A stretch of 64,000 nt of DNA from Antrihabitans stalagmiti (GCF_016482825.1 NZ_JAEMNV010000002.1:868001-932000), one strand, 5' to 3'. Shown: positions 55,681 through 64,000, counted from the first letter of the stretch. Program-made: numbers and translations. Notes: generated by a model from the sequence alone, not told the origin.

Positions 55681-57039
55681 GTGCATCAGGGGATTTCGTT
55701 GCTCGGCGGCTGGTTCCCGTCGATGGTGAAGCTGCTGACCGTCGTGCTCGCCGTCGCGGCTGTGGGTTGGCGGACTCGACGATGGCGGTATGTGTGGGTG
55801 CCGATCGCCATCGCGATCGGCGTCGCGGGGGCACTTGCCGCGCGGACGTATGTCGATTCCGAAGGCCTTGCCTCCGACCCAGCTCCACCGCAGTTGTGGT
55901 TGTGGACAGGGTGCTTCGTCGCGGCAGTAGCGGTCGCGATTCTCGGTTGGCGCGGTACGCGGTGGTGGCGTCGAGCGTTGTCGATTCTGTTGGTGCCCTT
56001 GAGTTTTGCCGCTGCCCTGGTCGTTCTCAACGAATGGGTCGGCTATTACCCGACCGTGTCGGCTGCATGGGGCGCGCTCACGGCCGGTCCGCTGCCCGAC
56101 GAAATCGACGTCGCCGAGCTCGCGGGTCTGCGTGGCACGTCGCCGGACACCGGCAAGGTGGTGCAGGTCGACATACCGGACGACGCAAGCGGTTTCGCCC
56201 ACCGATCCGAGTACGTCTACCTGCCGCCCGCCTGGTTCGCCGGCGCAACACCACCTGCTTTGCCTGCGTTGATGATGATTGCGGGTGAATTCAACACTCC
56301 GGCTGACTGGTTGCGCAGTGGTGGTGCGATCGAGACTGTCGACGACTACGCAGCCAGCCACGACGGCCAGGCGCCGATTCTGGTGTTCGTCGACTCCGGC
56401 GGCAGTTTCAACAACGACACAGAATGCGTGGACGGGCCTCGCGGGAACGCCGCCGACCACCTCACCGACGACGTGCGGCCGTACCTCGTCTCGACTTTCG
56501 GTGCCTCCGCGAAACCCGAGAACTGGGGTGTCGTCGGATGGTCGATGGGCGGCACCTGCGCGGTCGATCTGACGGTCATGCACCCGGACCTGTTCACCAC
56601 GTTCGAAGACATCGCAGGCGATGCAGGACCGACCGCGGGGACGAAGGAACAGACGATCGATCGACTCTTCGACGGCGACGCCTCGCAATGGGACGCCTAC
56701 GATCCGGCCACCGTCATGGCGAAACATGGCCCCTACGTTGGGGTTTCGGGATGGTTCGAAGACACCGGTGCGCCTCCGAACGGAGGCAAGCGGCCACAGA
56801 GCGGCAATTACCATCCGCCACCGAGGGCGACGTCGACCCCGAGTGGCTATGGCGGGCACGACGACACACACGACACCGGCGAACTCGGCGCCGCCGACAC
56901 CCTGTGCAAAGAAGCCTCTGCGCAACAGATTTCGTGCGAGGTCCATACGATCTGGAGCGGTCACACGTGGCAGTTCGCGACGCAGGCCTTCACCGACGCG
57001 CTGCCGTGGCTGGCGGACCACATCCGAACCGACAGCTAG
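55681..57039 (+). CDS. Membrane-anchored esterase (mycolyltransferase/esterase-D-like fold)
   Basis: The protein is about 452 residues. It has three to four N-terminal membrane segments (within residues 10-125). An extracytoplasmic alpha/beta-hydrolase domain of the esterase/antigen-85-like PF00756 type follows, with nucleophile Ser in VGWSMGGTCAVDL and a final histidine in IWSGHTWQFATQ. Similar membrane esterases are common in mycobacteria. Its role may be in the cell envelope, which is inference. GTG 55681 starts at the conserved SLLGGWFP; ATG 55723 is an alternative. Its stop shares bases (CTAG) with the next gene. Confidence 0.82.
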   Translation: MHQGISLLGGWFPSMVKLLTVVLAVAAVGWRTRRWRYVWVPIAIAIGVAGALAARTYVDSEGLASDPAPPQLWLWTGCFVAAVAVAILGWRGTRWWRRALSILLVPLSFAAALVVLNEWVGYYPTVSAAWGALTAGPLPDEIDVAELAGLRGTSPDTGKVVQVDIPDDASGFAHRSEYVYLPPAWFAGATPPALPALMMIAGEFNTPADWLRSGGAIETVDDYAASHDGQAPILVFVDSGGSFNNDTECVDGPRGNAADHLTDDVRPYLVSTFGASAKPENWGVVGWSMGGTCAVDLTVMHPDLFTTFEDIAGDAGPTAGTKEQTIDRLFDGDASQWDAYDPATVMAKHGPYVGVSGWFEDTGAPPNGGKRPQSGNYHPPPRATSTPSGYGGHDDTHDTGELGAADTLCKEASAQQISCEVHTIWSGHTWQFATQAFTDALPWLADHIRTDS

Positions 57040-57260
57040 ACCGCCGACGCATTGGGGTCGATGCCCCCGGGATGGTGCGGAAGCAGGGTGTACGCGATCT
57101 CGGGCGGCATGTCTTCGGGTGGCACGGCGTCGGGATCGAGAGGATCTGCGAGGTCGACGAAGGGCTCCAGCGACCGACCGCCGAGCAAGGGATTGCGCTG
57201 CACTTCCACAACGATGGCGACGAGAAGCAGAACCCCGACAAAGCCGACCACGATGCCCAT
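57036..57260 (-). CDS. Small single-TM protein
   Basis: The 74-residue protein begins (ATG 57260, GGAGG five bases upstream) with a hydrophobic helix MGIVVGFVGVLLLVAIVVEV followed by an acidic, proline-rich cytoplasmic or external tail containing LPHHPGG. I do not recognise the family. The ribosome site and TM layout support a real gene. It is convergent with the esterase. Confidence 0.68.
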   Translation of the reverse strand: MGIVVGFVGVLLLVAIVVEVQRNPLLGGRSLEPFVDLADPLDPDAVPPEDMPPEIAYTLLPHHPGGIDPNASAV

Positions 57261-57325
57261 ATCCGCCTCCGGACCCTGCAAACTGCGCCTCGCGCCGAGT
57301 CTAGGCCGAACCCCAGGCGAGCGCT

Positions 57326-57973
57326 TTACTGCTGGCCGGGAAGAAGTTGGACCATCAATGCGTCGGAGTCCGCGAGCAGCGTTCCCGCTTCGTCGGTGAG
57401 GCGGGCACTGACGAATGCCTTGCGGCCTTCGACGCGATCGACTCGACCTTCGATGACGAGCGGCACGTTGAGCGGCGTGACCTTGCGGTAGTTGATGTGC
57501 AGGTACGCGGTGCGGCTGATCGGTCGGCCGGCGGCGTGGACCGTCATGCCGAAAATATCGTCGAAAAGCAAGGGCAGGACGCCGCCGTGCGCGGCTGCGT
57601 TGCCACCGAGGTGATAGCGCCGGAACACACCACGGCTACGGACACCTTCGGCGTCGAACTTCTCGATCATCCACGGCAGCATCAGCAGACTGCCCCGGCC
57701 GGGAAGCCCGATGACGCGCCCGCCTGTGGCTTCACCCTCTTTCGCTTCGTAGGGCGCCAACAGCGCTGCGAGTGCTTCGGCTTGCGCCCGGGCTTCTGCG
57801 AGCACGTCGTCCGGCGCATCGATCGACACGGCGAGGTCCTGGAGTGTGCGCATGGCCTCGATGAACGGCCCGAAATTGGGTCCGGGCGTTGCGGCGGTGA
57901 ACTTCGGAAATCCGCCGTGGTGTTCGTACTCTTCGTCCACGGAGGTTTGACCGTTCGTTGCCTGTTCACTCAT
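57326..57973 (-). CDS. PaaI/hotdog thioesterase family protein
   Basis: The 215-residue protein has a hotdog domain at about residues 110-215 with YHLGGNAAAHGGVLPLLFDD, the PaaI-type active-site region, and AYLHINYRKVTPLN. The N-terminal ~100 residues include a helical segment rich in Ala and Glu. It would hydrolyse an acyl- or aroyl-CoA. It is divergent from menB, so a role as DHNA-CoA thioesterase (MenI-like) is possible but unproven. Confidence 0.78.
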   Translation of the reverse strand: MSEQATNGQTSVDEEYEHHGGFPKFTAATPGPNFGPFIEAMRTLQDLAVSIDAPDDVLAEARAQAEALAALLAPYEAKEGEATGGRVIGLPGRGSLLMLPWMIEKFDAEGVRSRGVFRRYHLGGNAAAHGGVLPLLFDDIFGMTVHAAGRPISRTAYLHINYRKVTPLNVPLVIEGRVDRVEGRKAFVSARLTDEAGTLLADSDALMVQLLPGQQ

Positions 57974-58107
57974 ACGGTCACGTTAGCCGATGCAGTTATA
58001 CGGTGTCAGATTTGCCCGCCAGGTTTACAGCGAACTGCGACGCACTCGACATTGCATTGCACACGTGATGGCCATGACAACGAGACGTATTACCTAGGCT
58101 GGGGCAG

Positions 58108-59001
58108 GTGACCTTCAATCCGCAGCTGTGGCGACCCGTTCCGGGATTCGAAAATCTCACCGACATCACCTATCACCGGCACGTCGAGCAGGGCACGGTC
58201 AGAATTGCGTTCGATCGGCCCGACATTCGGAACGCCTTCCGACCGCACACCGTCGACGAGCTCTACCAGGCACTCGACCACGCGCGAATGGCGTCCGACG
58301 TCGGCGTCGTACTGCTCACCGGCAACGGCCCGAGTAGCAAGGACGGCGTCTGGTCGTTCTGCTCCGGCGGCGACCAACGGATCCGCGGACGCAGCGGCTA
58401 CCAGTACGCGAGCGGGGACACCGCCGACACCGTCGACAAGGCGCGCGCAGGCAGGTTGCACATTCTCGAAGTGCAGCGGCTGATCCGGTTCATGCCGAAA
58501 GTGGTCATCGCCCTCGTCAACGGTTGGGCCGCCGGCGGCGGCCATTCGCTCCACGTCGTCTGCGACCTCACACTCGCCAGCCGCGAGCACGCGCGATTCA
58601 AGCAGACCGACGCCGACGTCGGCAGCTTCGACGGTGGCTACGGCAGCGCCTATCTCGCGAAGTTGGTCGGACAGAAATTCGCCCGCGAGATCTTCTTCCT
58701 CGGCCACACCTACACAGCCGACGAGATGCACAACATGGGCGCTGTGAACAAAGTTGTCGACCATGCCGACCTGGAAGACGTCGCACTCGAATGGGGCGCC
58801 GACATCAACGGCAAGTCGCCGCAGGCCCAACGCATGCTCAAGTACGCGTTCAATCTCGCCGACGACGGTCTGGTCGGCCAGCAACTGTTCGCGGGTGAAG
58901 CGACGCGGATGGCGTACATGACCGACGAGGCCGTCGAGGGTCGGGATTCGTTCCTGGAGAAGCGCAAACCCGACTGGTCCCCCTACCCCTGGTACTTCTG
59001 A
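58108..59001 (+). CDS. menB: 1,4-Dihydroxy-2-naphthoyl-CoA synthase
   Basis: The 297-residue crotonase-family enzyme cyclises o-succinylbenzoyl-CoA. Markers are the SGGDQRIRGRSGYQY loop, the oxyanion-hole region GWAAGGGHSLHVVCDLTLAS, the catalytic Asp in TDADVGSFDGGYGS, and the C-terminal PDWSPYPWYF shared by actinobacterial MenB. GTG 58108 matches the family start. It heads a plus-strand run with a hypothetical, a VOC gene and pitA. Confidence 0.96.
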   Translation: MTFNPQLWRPVPGFENLTDITYHRHVEQGTVRIAFDRPDIRNAFRPHTVDELYQALDHARMASDVGVVLLTGNGPSSKDGVWSFCSGGDQRIRGRSGYQYASGDTADTVDKARAGRLHILEVQRLIRFMPKVVIALVNGWAAGGGHSLHVVCDLTLASREHARFKQTDADVGSFDGGYGSAYLAKLVGQKFAREIFFLGHTYTADEMHNMGAVNKVVDHADLEDVALEWGADINGKSPQAQRMLKYAFNLADDGLVGQQLFAGEATRMAYMTDEAVEGRDSFLEKRKPDWSPYPWYF

Positions 59002-59016
59002 GGTAAGACTGAGGGT

Positions 59017-59460
59017 GTGGACCCGCAGAAACCGAACGAGCAACACGTCCGACCCGACGGCGTCACCGACGAGACAGTCGCAGCGGTCGGCAAAGTGTCC
59101 GAAGCGCTGGAGACCATCGAACGTGCACGCGGACATCTCTACGATTTCCATCAGCTGACCGGCCACGCCGACCTACTGCTCGGCGAGGCGGCCGATGCGC
59201 TCGAAGAGGCCGGTCATGCGGCTACAGCGCAGCAGCTGCGCGACGAACTCGTCGGCCGAAACGTCGTCGAAGGTCGCTGGACCTTTCAGTTGGTCGAGGA
59301 GTTCGACGACGGCTACTGGTCGGCGTTTCGCGAGGCGGACAAGCGGATTCGTGACGAACTGCAGGGCGGTAAGCGGCATCTCTTCGAAGCCGAGATGAAG
59401 GAATCGCGACGCACACACGGGCGTCGACACCACGAGGCACGGCCGATCCAGGGAGCTTGA
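59017..59460 (+). CDS. Conserved helical protein, unknown function
   Basis: The 147-residue, helix-rich, charged soluble protein contains RARGHLYDFHQLTGHADLLL and the C-terminal RRTHGRRHHEARPIQ. Unnamed homologues are widespread in actinobacteria as I recall. It starts 15 bp after menB and ends 4 bp before the VOC gene, so it is probably in the menB transcript. No function can be assigned. Confidence 0.75.
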   Translation: MDPQKPNEQHVRPDGVTDETVAAVGKVSEALETIERARGHLYDFHQLTGHADLLLGEAADALEEAGHAATAQQLRDELVGRNVVEGRWTFQLVEEFDDGYWSAFREADKRIRDELQGGKRHLFEAEMKESRRTHGRRHHEARPIQGA

Positions 59461-59464
59461 AGCG

Positions 59465-59857
59465 ATGCAGGTACTCAGCAGCAGAATCATCTTGCGTCCT
59501 GCCGATCACGCACGCACGCTGACCTTCTACCGCGATGTGATCGGCCTTGCCATCGCCCGCGAGTACCCGGGCGGCACCGTGTTCTTCGCCGGTCAAGGCT
59601 TGATCGAGGTCACGTCCTACAGCGGAACCGGAGCGTCGAACTCCTTCGACGGCGCGATTTGGCTTCAGGTCAAGGACCTTGCCAAGGCGCAGAGCGAGCT
59701 GGCAGCGAAGGGAGTCCCCATCGATCGCGAAGCCAAGAAGGAGCCGTGGGGCCTGCGCGAAATGTGGATCACCGACCCCGATGGAGTAAGCATCGTCGTC
59801 GTCCAGATACCCGACGATCATCCTTTGCGACGCGACACACGATCGACTACAACGTGA
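59465..59857 (+). CDS. VOC-superfamily protein (Rv0546c-like)
   Basis: The 130-residue glyoxalase-fold protein has RIILRPADHARTLTFYRDVI and a C-terminal MWITDPDGVSIVVVQIP strand. It corresponds by position to Rv0546c next to pitA in M. tuberculosis. Metal ligands typical of glyoxalase I are not all evident. The start ATG 59465 follows GGAGC closely. Confidence 0.82.
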   Translation: MQVLSSRIILRPADHARTLTFYRDVIGLAIAREYPGGTVFFAGQGLIEVTSYSGTGASNSFDGAIWLQVKDLAKAQSELAAKGVPIDREAKKEPWGLREMWITDPDGVSIVVVQIPDDHPLRRDTRSTTT

Positions 59858-59962
59858 CGTAAACCTCCTGCATATCCGGGCATATCGGTCACTTGGTGGA
59901 CGGCAGATGAACACCCGCGACCCTGGCTGGCTTTCCGCGGATCGAGTACGCACACTAATCGC

Positions 59963-61162
59963 GTGAGCGCTGAACTCCTCGTCCTCTTAATCGTCGTCGT
60001 AACGGCTCTGGCCTTCGACTTCACCAACGGTTTTCACGACACCGCGAATGCGATGGCGACATCGATCGCTACCGGTGCACTCAAACCGAAGGTGGCAGTC
60101 GGTCTTTCCGCTGTTCTCAACCTTGTCGGCGCCTTCCTCTCGGTGGAAGTCGCCGCAACCGTTGCCAAAGGAATAGTCGACCTCAAAACCGTGCAGGGCC
60201 AAGACCTTCTTGTGATCGTCTTCGCCGGACTCGTCGGCGGCATTCTCTGGAACCTCGCAACGTGGCTCTTCGGCATTCCGTCGAGTTCGTCGCACGCGCT
60301 GTTCGGCGGACTCATCGGAGCGACGATTGCGGCACTGGGAACCAGCGGCGTCATCTGGGCGAAGGGCTCCGACGGCGTCGTCAACAAGATCCTCGTTCCC
60401 GCACTGCTCGCTCCCGTGGTCGCCGGCCTCGTCGCCGCGATCGGAACGTTCGCGGTCTACAAGATCACCGATCGCGTCAACGAGAAGAACAAAGAAGAAG
60501 GCTTCCGCTGGGGCCAGATCGGGTCGGCGTCACTCGTCTCGCTGGCGCACGGCACCAACGACGCGCAGAAGACGATGGGCATCATCTTCCTGGCCCTCGT
60601 TGCGCACGGCACCATCAACGGTGATTCGGAGATGCCCTTCTGGGTCAAACTGTCCTGTGCATTGGCAATTGCGCTCGGTACCTACCTCGGCGGCTGGCGA
60701 ATCATTCGCACGCTCGGCAAGGGGCTCGTCGAGATTGCGTCGCCGCAGGGATTCGCGGCTGAATCGTCATCTGCAGCAATCATTTTGACGTCCAGCCACT
60801 TCGGCCTTCCCTTGTCGACCACACAGACGGCGACCGGCTCGATCCTCGGAACCGGCGTCGGCAAGAAGGGCGCGGAGGTCCGGTGGGGCGTTGCGGGTCG
60901 GATGGCCGCCGCGTGGCTGCTCACCCTGCCTGCCGCCGGCATCGTCGGCGCACTCTGCTGGGCCCTCGCTCACGCGATCGGCGGACTCGGTGGCGTGCTC
61001 GTGGTGTTCGGAATCCTCGTCGGGCTGTCGGGCTACATGTACCTGCGCTCGAAGAAGAACCCGGTCGACACCTCGAACGTCAACGAAGACTGGGACGGCG
61101 GACTCACGCCTCCTTCGGAAAAAGTCAAGACGAGCACTCCCGCCGACCCGGCGAACGTCTGA
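59963..61162 (+). CDS. pitA: Low-affinity inorganic phosphate transporter PitA
   Basis: The 399-residue Pit-family transporter has about ten membrane helices. The two family signatures are GFHDTANAMATSIATG near the N-terminus and AHGTNDAQKTMGI in the middle. The C-terminal ~35 residues are soluble and polar. It imports metal-phosphate with protons. It matches Rv0545c by position. The start is GTG 59963. A direct repeat of CATATC (59871-59886) lies in its upstream region. It is followed by three small genes conserved beside it. Confidence 0.94.
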   Translation: MSAELLVLLIVVVTALAFDFTNGFHDTANAMATSIATGALKPKVAVGLSAVLNLVGAFLSVEVAATVAKGIVDLKTVQGQDLLVIVFAGLVGGILWNLATWLFGIPSSSSHALFGGLIGATIAALGTSGVIWAKGSDGVVNKILVPALLAPVVAGLVAAIGTFAVYKITDRVNEKNKEEGFRWGQIGSASLVSLAHGTNDAQKTMGIIFLALVAHGTINGDSEMPFWVKLSCALAIALGTYLGGWRIIRTLGKGLVEIASPQGFAAESSSAAIILTSSHFGLPLSTTQTATGSILGTGVGKKGAEVRWGVAGRMAAAWLLTLPAAGIVGALCWALAHAIGGLGGVLVVFGILVGLSGYMYLRSKKNPVDTSNVNEDWDGGLTPPSEKVKTSTPADPANV

Positions 61163-61180
61163 GAAGGGCGAACGTAGAAC

Positions 61181-61471
61181 ATGGATACTTTCCTCAAAAC
61201 CGTCGACTCGCTGTGGCGCGTTGTCGCCATCGGCCTCGTATTCGGCGCCGGGTTGCCCGTCGTATTCGCCTACGGAATCAAGTTCCTCGCGGTCAACGAG
61301 ATCAACGCAGACGGCACGGTCGGTCGCCGTAATCCGGTGATGGCGTTGGCCGGATCTGCTCTGCTCGCATTGGTCTTGCTCTCCGTCATCGCGGGCGTGC
61401 TTTTCATTGCCAAGGATTTCATCCTCACCAGCTTCGACATCTCCCTCTTCGGGGCAAAGGCGAAAGGATAA
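61181..61471 (+). CDS. Small two-TM membrane protein (Rv0544c-like)
   Basis: The 96-residue protein has two hydrophobic segments (about 12-36 and 53-78) joined by a polar loop with NEINADGTVGRRNP. It lies between pitA and the DUF3349 genes, as Rv0544c does in M. tuberculosis. It could be an accessory of PitA, but only linkage supports this. Confidence 0.8.
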   Translation: MDTFLKTVDSLWRVVAIGLVFGAGLPVVFAYGIKFLAVNEINADGTVGRRNPVMALAGSALLALVLLSVIAGVLFIAKDFILTSFDISLFGAKAKG

Positions 61472-61475
61472 TCAC

Positions 61476-61805
61476 GTGACTGCAGAAGCGAACGCGGAAA
61501 ATCAGTCGATACTCCAGACCGTCATCGGTTGGCTGCGCGCCGGATACCCGCAGGGTGTGCCCCGCGAGGACTACATCGCACTCTTCGCCGTGCTACACCG
61601 TCGGTTGACCGAATTCGAAGTCCGCAAGATCGCCGATCAGTTGATTGCGAATGCTGTCGCCGAAGACGGTGTCATCGAGCGCAGTGAGATCGAGGATGCA
61701 ATTGCGAAAGTCGCGTTGGAGCAGCCCGGCGACGACGATGTCGCACGCGTAGCGTCGCGTTTGGCAGCGGGCGGATGGCCATTGGCCAATCCGTCGGACA
61801 ACTGA
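61476..61805 (+). CDS. DUF3349 protein, first copy
   Basis: The 109-residue protein matches the DUF3349 family (Rv0543c): WLRAGYPQGVPREDYIALFA followed by LTEFEVRKIADQLI and SRLAAGGWPLANP. The small all-helical fold is known from a structure of Rv0543c as I recall; its function is unknown. GTG 61476 starts four bases after the preceding stop codon. A second copy follows immediately. Confidence 0.85.
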   Translation: MTAEANAENQSILQTVIGWLRAGYPQGVPREDYIALFAVLHRRLTEFEVRKIADQLIANAVAEDGVIERSEIEDAIAKVALEQPGDDDVARVASRLAAGGWPLANPSDN

Positions 61806-61815
61806 GCCGCCCGCC

Positions 61816-62130
61816 TTGGCACTTCCGCCATTTCTCGCAAACGTCCTCGGCTGGCTGCGTGCCGGCTATCCCGAGGGCGTGCCGGAAAGGGACTACGTTC
61901 CACTCTTGGCACTACTGACTCGCAAGCTGTCCGACGACGAGGTCGAACAGATCACAACAGCGCTCGTCACGGCGGGCGACCTTCCCATCGACAAGACCGA
62001 CATCCAAGTGATGATCACCAAGATCACCGACGAGATGCCGCTGTCCTCGGATGTGGATCGGGTCAGCTCCAGACTCGCAGCGGGTGGCTGGCCGATTGCC
62101 GATCCGACGACGGATCTCGAATCGCCGTAG
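61816..62130 (+). CDS. DUF3349 protein, second copy
   Basis: The 104-residue paralogue of the upstream gene has the same skeleton, WLRAGYPEGVPERDYVPLLA and SRLAAGGWPIADP, but diverges in the middle. The start appears to be TTG 61816; there is no ribosome site, so translation may be coupled to the upstream gene 10 bp away. Tandem duplication of DUF3349 is a departure from the single Rv0543c. Confidence 0.8.
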   Translation: MALPPFLANVLGWLRAGYPEGVPERDYVPLLALLTRKLSDDEVEQITTALVTAGDLPIDKTDIQVMITKITDEMPLSSDVDRVSSRLAAGGWPIADPTTDLESP

Positions 62131-62182
62131 TCGTGTCAGGCACCCGTCCGTTCCCGACAGCGATGCGTGACACCATCGAAGG

Positions 62183-63331
62183 GTGAGCAACACACTTCGA
62201 ACGCTGGCCGTACCGTCCGGCGATGCCGTTGCCGAGGTGCTTCCTGTCTTGCGAGAAGTATTGGCGGGCACCACATCAGCGGTCCTTCCAGTTCCCGCGG
62301 GTGACCGACGCGAAACCGCTCGGCTCGAGACAGCGCTTGCTTCGGGTGAGCCGATAGACGACGGCGTCGCACTTGTCGTCGCGACGTCCGGAACCACGGG
62401 AACTCCCAAGGGCGCGATGTTGTCGGCAGCCGCATTGCGTGCGAGCGGTACCGCGACACACAAGCGACTCGGTGGAGCCGGCAGCTGGTTGCTTGCGCTG
62501 CCGACCCACCACATCGCCGGACTGCAAGTCCTGTTTCGCGGCATCCTTGCCGGCCTTCCGCCAGTGGTTCTCGATGTCGCCGACGGCTTCGATCCGGCGG
62601 CACTGGCGCCTGCGATCGATGCGATGCCAGGGCCTCGCCGCTACACCTCACTGGTCCCGACGCAACTCGTCAAAGCGCTCGACGACGCTGCGGCCGTTGC
62701 TGCGTTGACGCGCCTCGACGCGGTGCTGCTGGGCGGGGCGGCAACACCGGTCTGGTTGCGCGAGAAGGCAAGCGACGCCGGTATCAATCTGTTCCGGACC
62801 TACGGGATGAGCGAAACCTGCGGCGGTTGTGTCTACAACGGCATTGCCCTCGACGGCGCCCTGGTCGAGATCGAGGACGGCCGCGTCGTTCTCGGCGGGC
62901 CGATGGTTGCCACCGGGTATCGCGGCCTACCCGAGCACCCATCGTTCGCTCGGCAAGGCTGGTTCCGAACCGATGATGGGGGCACGGTGACCGACGGCAT
63001 CCTGACCGTCACTGGACGGTTGGACGAAGCCATCTCGACGGGCGGTCTTACGGTCGTCCCGCAGGTTGTCGAAGCCGCGATTCTCAGCCATCCCGACGTC
63101 CGCGAATGTGCGATCGTCGGTGTCGCGGACCGGCGCCTTGGCGAACGTGTCGTCGTTGCGGTCGTCGCCGCACCCGGCGCGACGCCGTCGTTGCGGGATA
63201 TTCGCGATCACGTTGCGCAAGAGCTCGATTCGACTGCAGCGCCGCGCGAGCTGCTCCTGGTCGATGCACTCCCCCTGCGCGGGCCGGGCAAGGTCGATCG
63301 AGCAGCTGTGCGGGCACTTTTCGAGCACTAG
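62183..63331 (+). CDS. menE: o-Succinylbenzoate-CoA ligase
   Basis: The 382-residue acyl-adenylate ligase is shorter than E. coli MenE, as usual in actinobacteria. The P-loop-like AMP motif is VATSGTTGTPKGAML; further signatures are TYGMSETCGG and the hinge TGRLDEAISTGG. It activates o-succinylbenzoate to its CoA ester for MenB. It corresponds to Rv0542c by position after DUF3349. The start is GTG 62183. Its TAG stop is the left end of repeat copy D. Confidence 0.93.
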   Translation: MSNTLRTLAVPSGDAVAEVLPVLREVLAGTTSAVLPVPAGDRRETARLETALASGEPIDDGVALVVATSGTTGTPKGAMLSAAALRASGTATHKRLGGAGSWLLALPTHHIAGLQVLFRGILAGLPPVVLDVADGFDPAALAPAIDAMPGPRRYTSLVPTQLVKALDDAAAVAALTRLDAVLLGGAATPVWLREKASDAGINLFRTYGMSETCGGCVYNGIALDGALVEIEDGRVVLGGPMVATGYRGLPEHPSFARQGWFRTDDGGTVTDGILTVTGRLDEAISTGGLTVVPQVVEAAILSHPDVRECAIVGVADRRLGERVVVAVVAAPGATPSLRDIRDHVAQELDSTAAPRELLLVDALPLRGPGKVDRAAVRALFEH

Positions 63332-63402
63332 GCGGATCCGCCGCTCGTGCGTCTTTTCGGCGCGCCTGCCCTCCGAAAAGACTCACGAGGCCGAGGGCCC
63401 TA
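63329..63402. repeat. Palindromic stop-codon repeat, copy D
   Basis: The element runs from menE's TAG (63329-63331) to CTA (63400-63402), the stop of the beta-lactamase-like gene. The right core CCTCCGAAAAGACTCACGAG (63370-63389) pairs with the left core CTCGTGCGTCTTTTCGG with one mismatch; the GGAGG part of the left arm is altered to GCGCG. Confidence 0.85.
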
Positions 63403-64000
63403 GCGAAGTTCCGTCACAGCCAGATGCGCAGCCCGGCCGATCGCCTGGTCTACGACGGGAAGCAGCGGGTCGGCCCGGGCTGCCCTCGTGAACACCGCGA
63501 CCGCGACGGCTGTCTCACCTGGAAACTCCACCACCGCAACCTCGTTGCGGATGGCACCGATCGTTCCGGTCTTGCCGGAAACGACAACTCCGCTGTAGGG
63601 AAACCCCGATCGAATTCGATGCGGCCAAATCTGTTCCGACATCACCCTTTTGACCAACTTGGTGGACACATGGGAGACCGCTTCTCCCGTCCAGATCGCG
63701 TCGAGCAGTGTCGTCATCTCACGCGGAGTCGTCGCACTGGCGAAGGCAGGGTCGTACACGGCGGAGGTCCGCTCGTCGAAACTGTCGGCGAGCGATTCGA
63801 ACGCCTCCCTCGTCGTGTGCACGTCCATGTCGGCCCGCAGCATTCTGTGCGCATCGTCTGTGCCGCCGACTATTCGAGTTCGCGACAAGCTCAGGTCGGC
63901 GAGAACTTTAGCCACGGACTCGAGCCCGACCATACGCAGGATGATGTCCGCGGCACCGTTGTCGGACACCGTCATCATCGACCTCGCGAGGTCGCGCACG
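63400..64000 (-). CDS. Class A beta-lactamase-like serine hydrolase (cut by window edge)
   Basis: About 200 C-terminal residues are visible. They include the SDN-type motif MTVSDNGAADIIL, an omega-loop-like region and VVVSGKTGTIGA (KTG motif), so the protein belongs to the class A beta-lactamase/serine hydrolase group. The SxxK nucleophile motif and any signal peptide lie beyond the right edge. The 'start' at 63999 would be an internal valine. Whether it hydrolyses beta-lactams cannot be judged: no Glu166-type ExxLN motif is obvious. Its stop is provided by repeat copy D. Confidence 0.8.
   Translation of the reverse strand, partial: VRDLARSMMTVSDNGAADIILRMVGLESVAKVLADLSLSRTRIVGGTDDAHRMLRADMDVHTTREAFESLADSFDERTSAVYDPAFASATTPREMTTLLDAIWTGEAVSHVSTKLVKRVMSEQIWPHRIRSGFPYSGVVVSGKTGTIGAIRNEVAVVEFPGETAVAVAVFTRAARADPLLPVVDQAIGRAAHLAVTELR

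Overview
The window is high-GC actinobacterial chromosome, most likely Rhodococcus or a close mycolic-acid-containing relative. This rests on gene content: a fused HadA-HadB mycolate dehydratase, the Mce-transporter ATPase MceG, mycothiol-type arsenate reductase, FprB, MenJ and an IdeR-type iron box. Two gene blocks also keep the order of Mycobacterium tuberculosis: rpmG-had-tRNA-Trp-secE-nusG-rplKA-rplJL-mceG-rpoBC, and htpX-grcC-menJ-menG-mgtA-menD-menC-menB-pitA-menE. Many genes start with GTG, and 4-bp ATGA/GTGA overlaps are common. I ran no database search; names rest on motifs and recalled family sequences.

Layout. 1-2058: arsenic-resistance genes, with three arsenate-reductase-like genes (one cut by the window edge) and an ArsR-ArsC fusion preceded by a palindromic operator. 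2086-7312: a tightly coupled agpS-dagK-glpD operon (glycerol-ether/glycerol-3-phosphate type) divergent from a TetR regulator and a thioesterase. 7313-10861: an oxidoreductase, an acyl-ACP-thioesterase-like protein and FprB. 10971-20963: a polyol locus with sixA, xylB, mannitol dehydrogenase, a sorbitol-dehydrogenase-like enzyme, a SorC-type regulator and a complete ABC importer, which together would import a polyol, oxidise it and phosphorylate the ketose. 20974-23176: a small membrane protein, an HTH regulator and an aldo-keto reductase.

23295-40632 holds the minus-strand core expression block: rpoC, rpoB, mceG, rplL, rplJ, rplA, rplK, nusG, secE, tRNA-Trp, fused hadAB, rpmG and tRNA-Met, -Thr and -Tyr. 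It is interrupted by a plus-strand LipG-like hydrolase and a protein made of exact ten-residue repeats. 40787-41790 holds yajQ and a 0.5-kb element with a perfect 44-bp inverted repeat. 41828-63331 contains most menaquinone genes (polyprenyl synthase, menJ, menG, menD, menC, menB, menE) mixed with mgtA, a siderophore-interacting protein under an iron box, an AraC/VOC/DoxX/YCII block, a PCMT-like methyltransferase, a membrane esterase, pitA and tandem DUF3349 genes. A class A beta-lactamase-like gene is cut by the right edge.

The most unusual structures are non-coding. A roughly 75-bp palindrome occurs four times (11.5, 23.3, 52.7 and 63.4 kb); its TAG...CTA ends serve as stop codons of the flanking genes. 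A second repeat family links a 15-bp-arm hairpin between rpoB and rpoC with the repeat-rich element at 41.3-41.8 kb.
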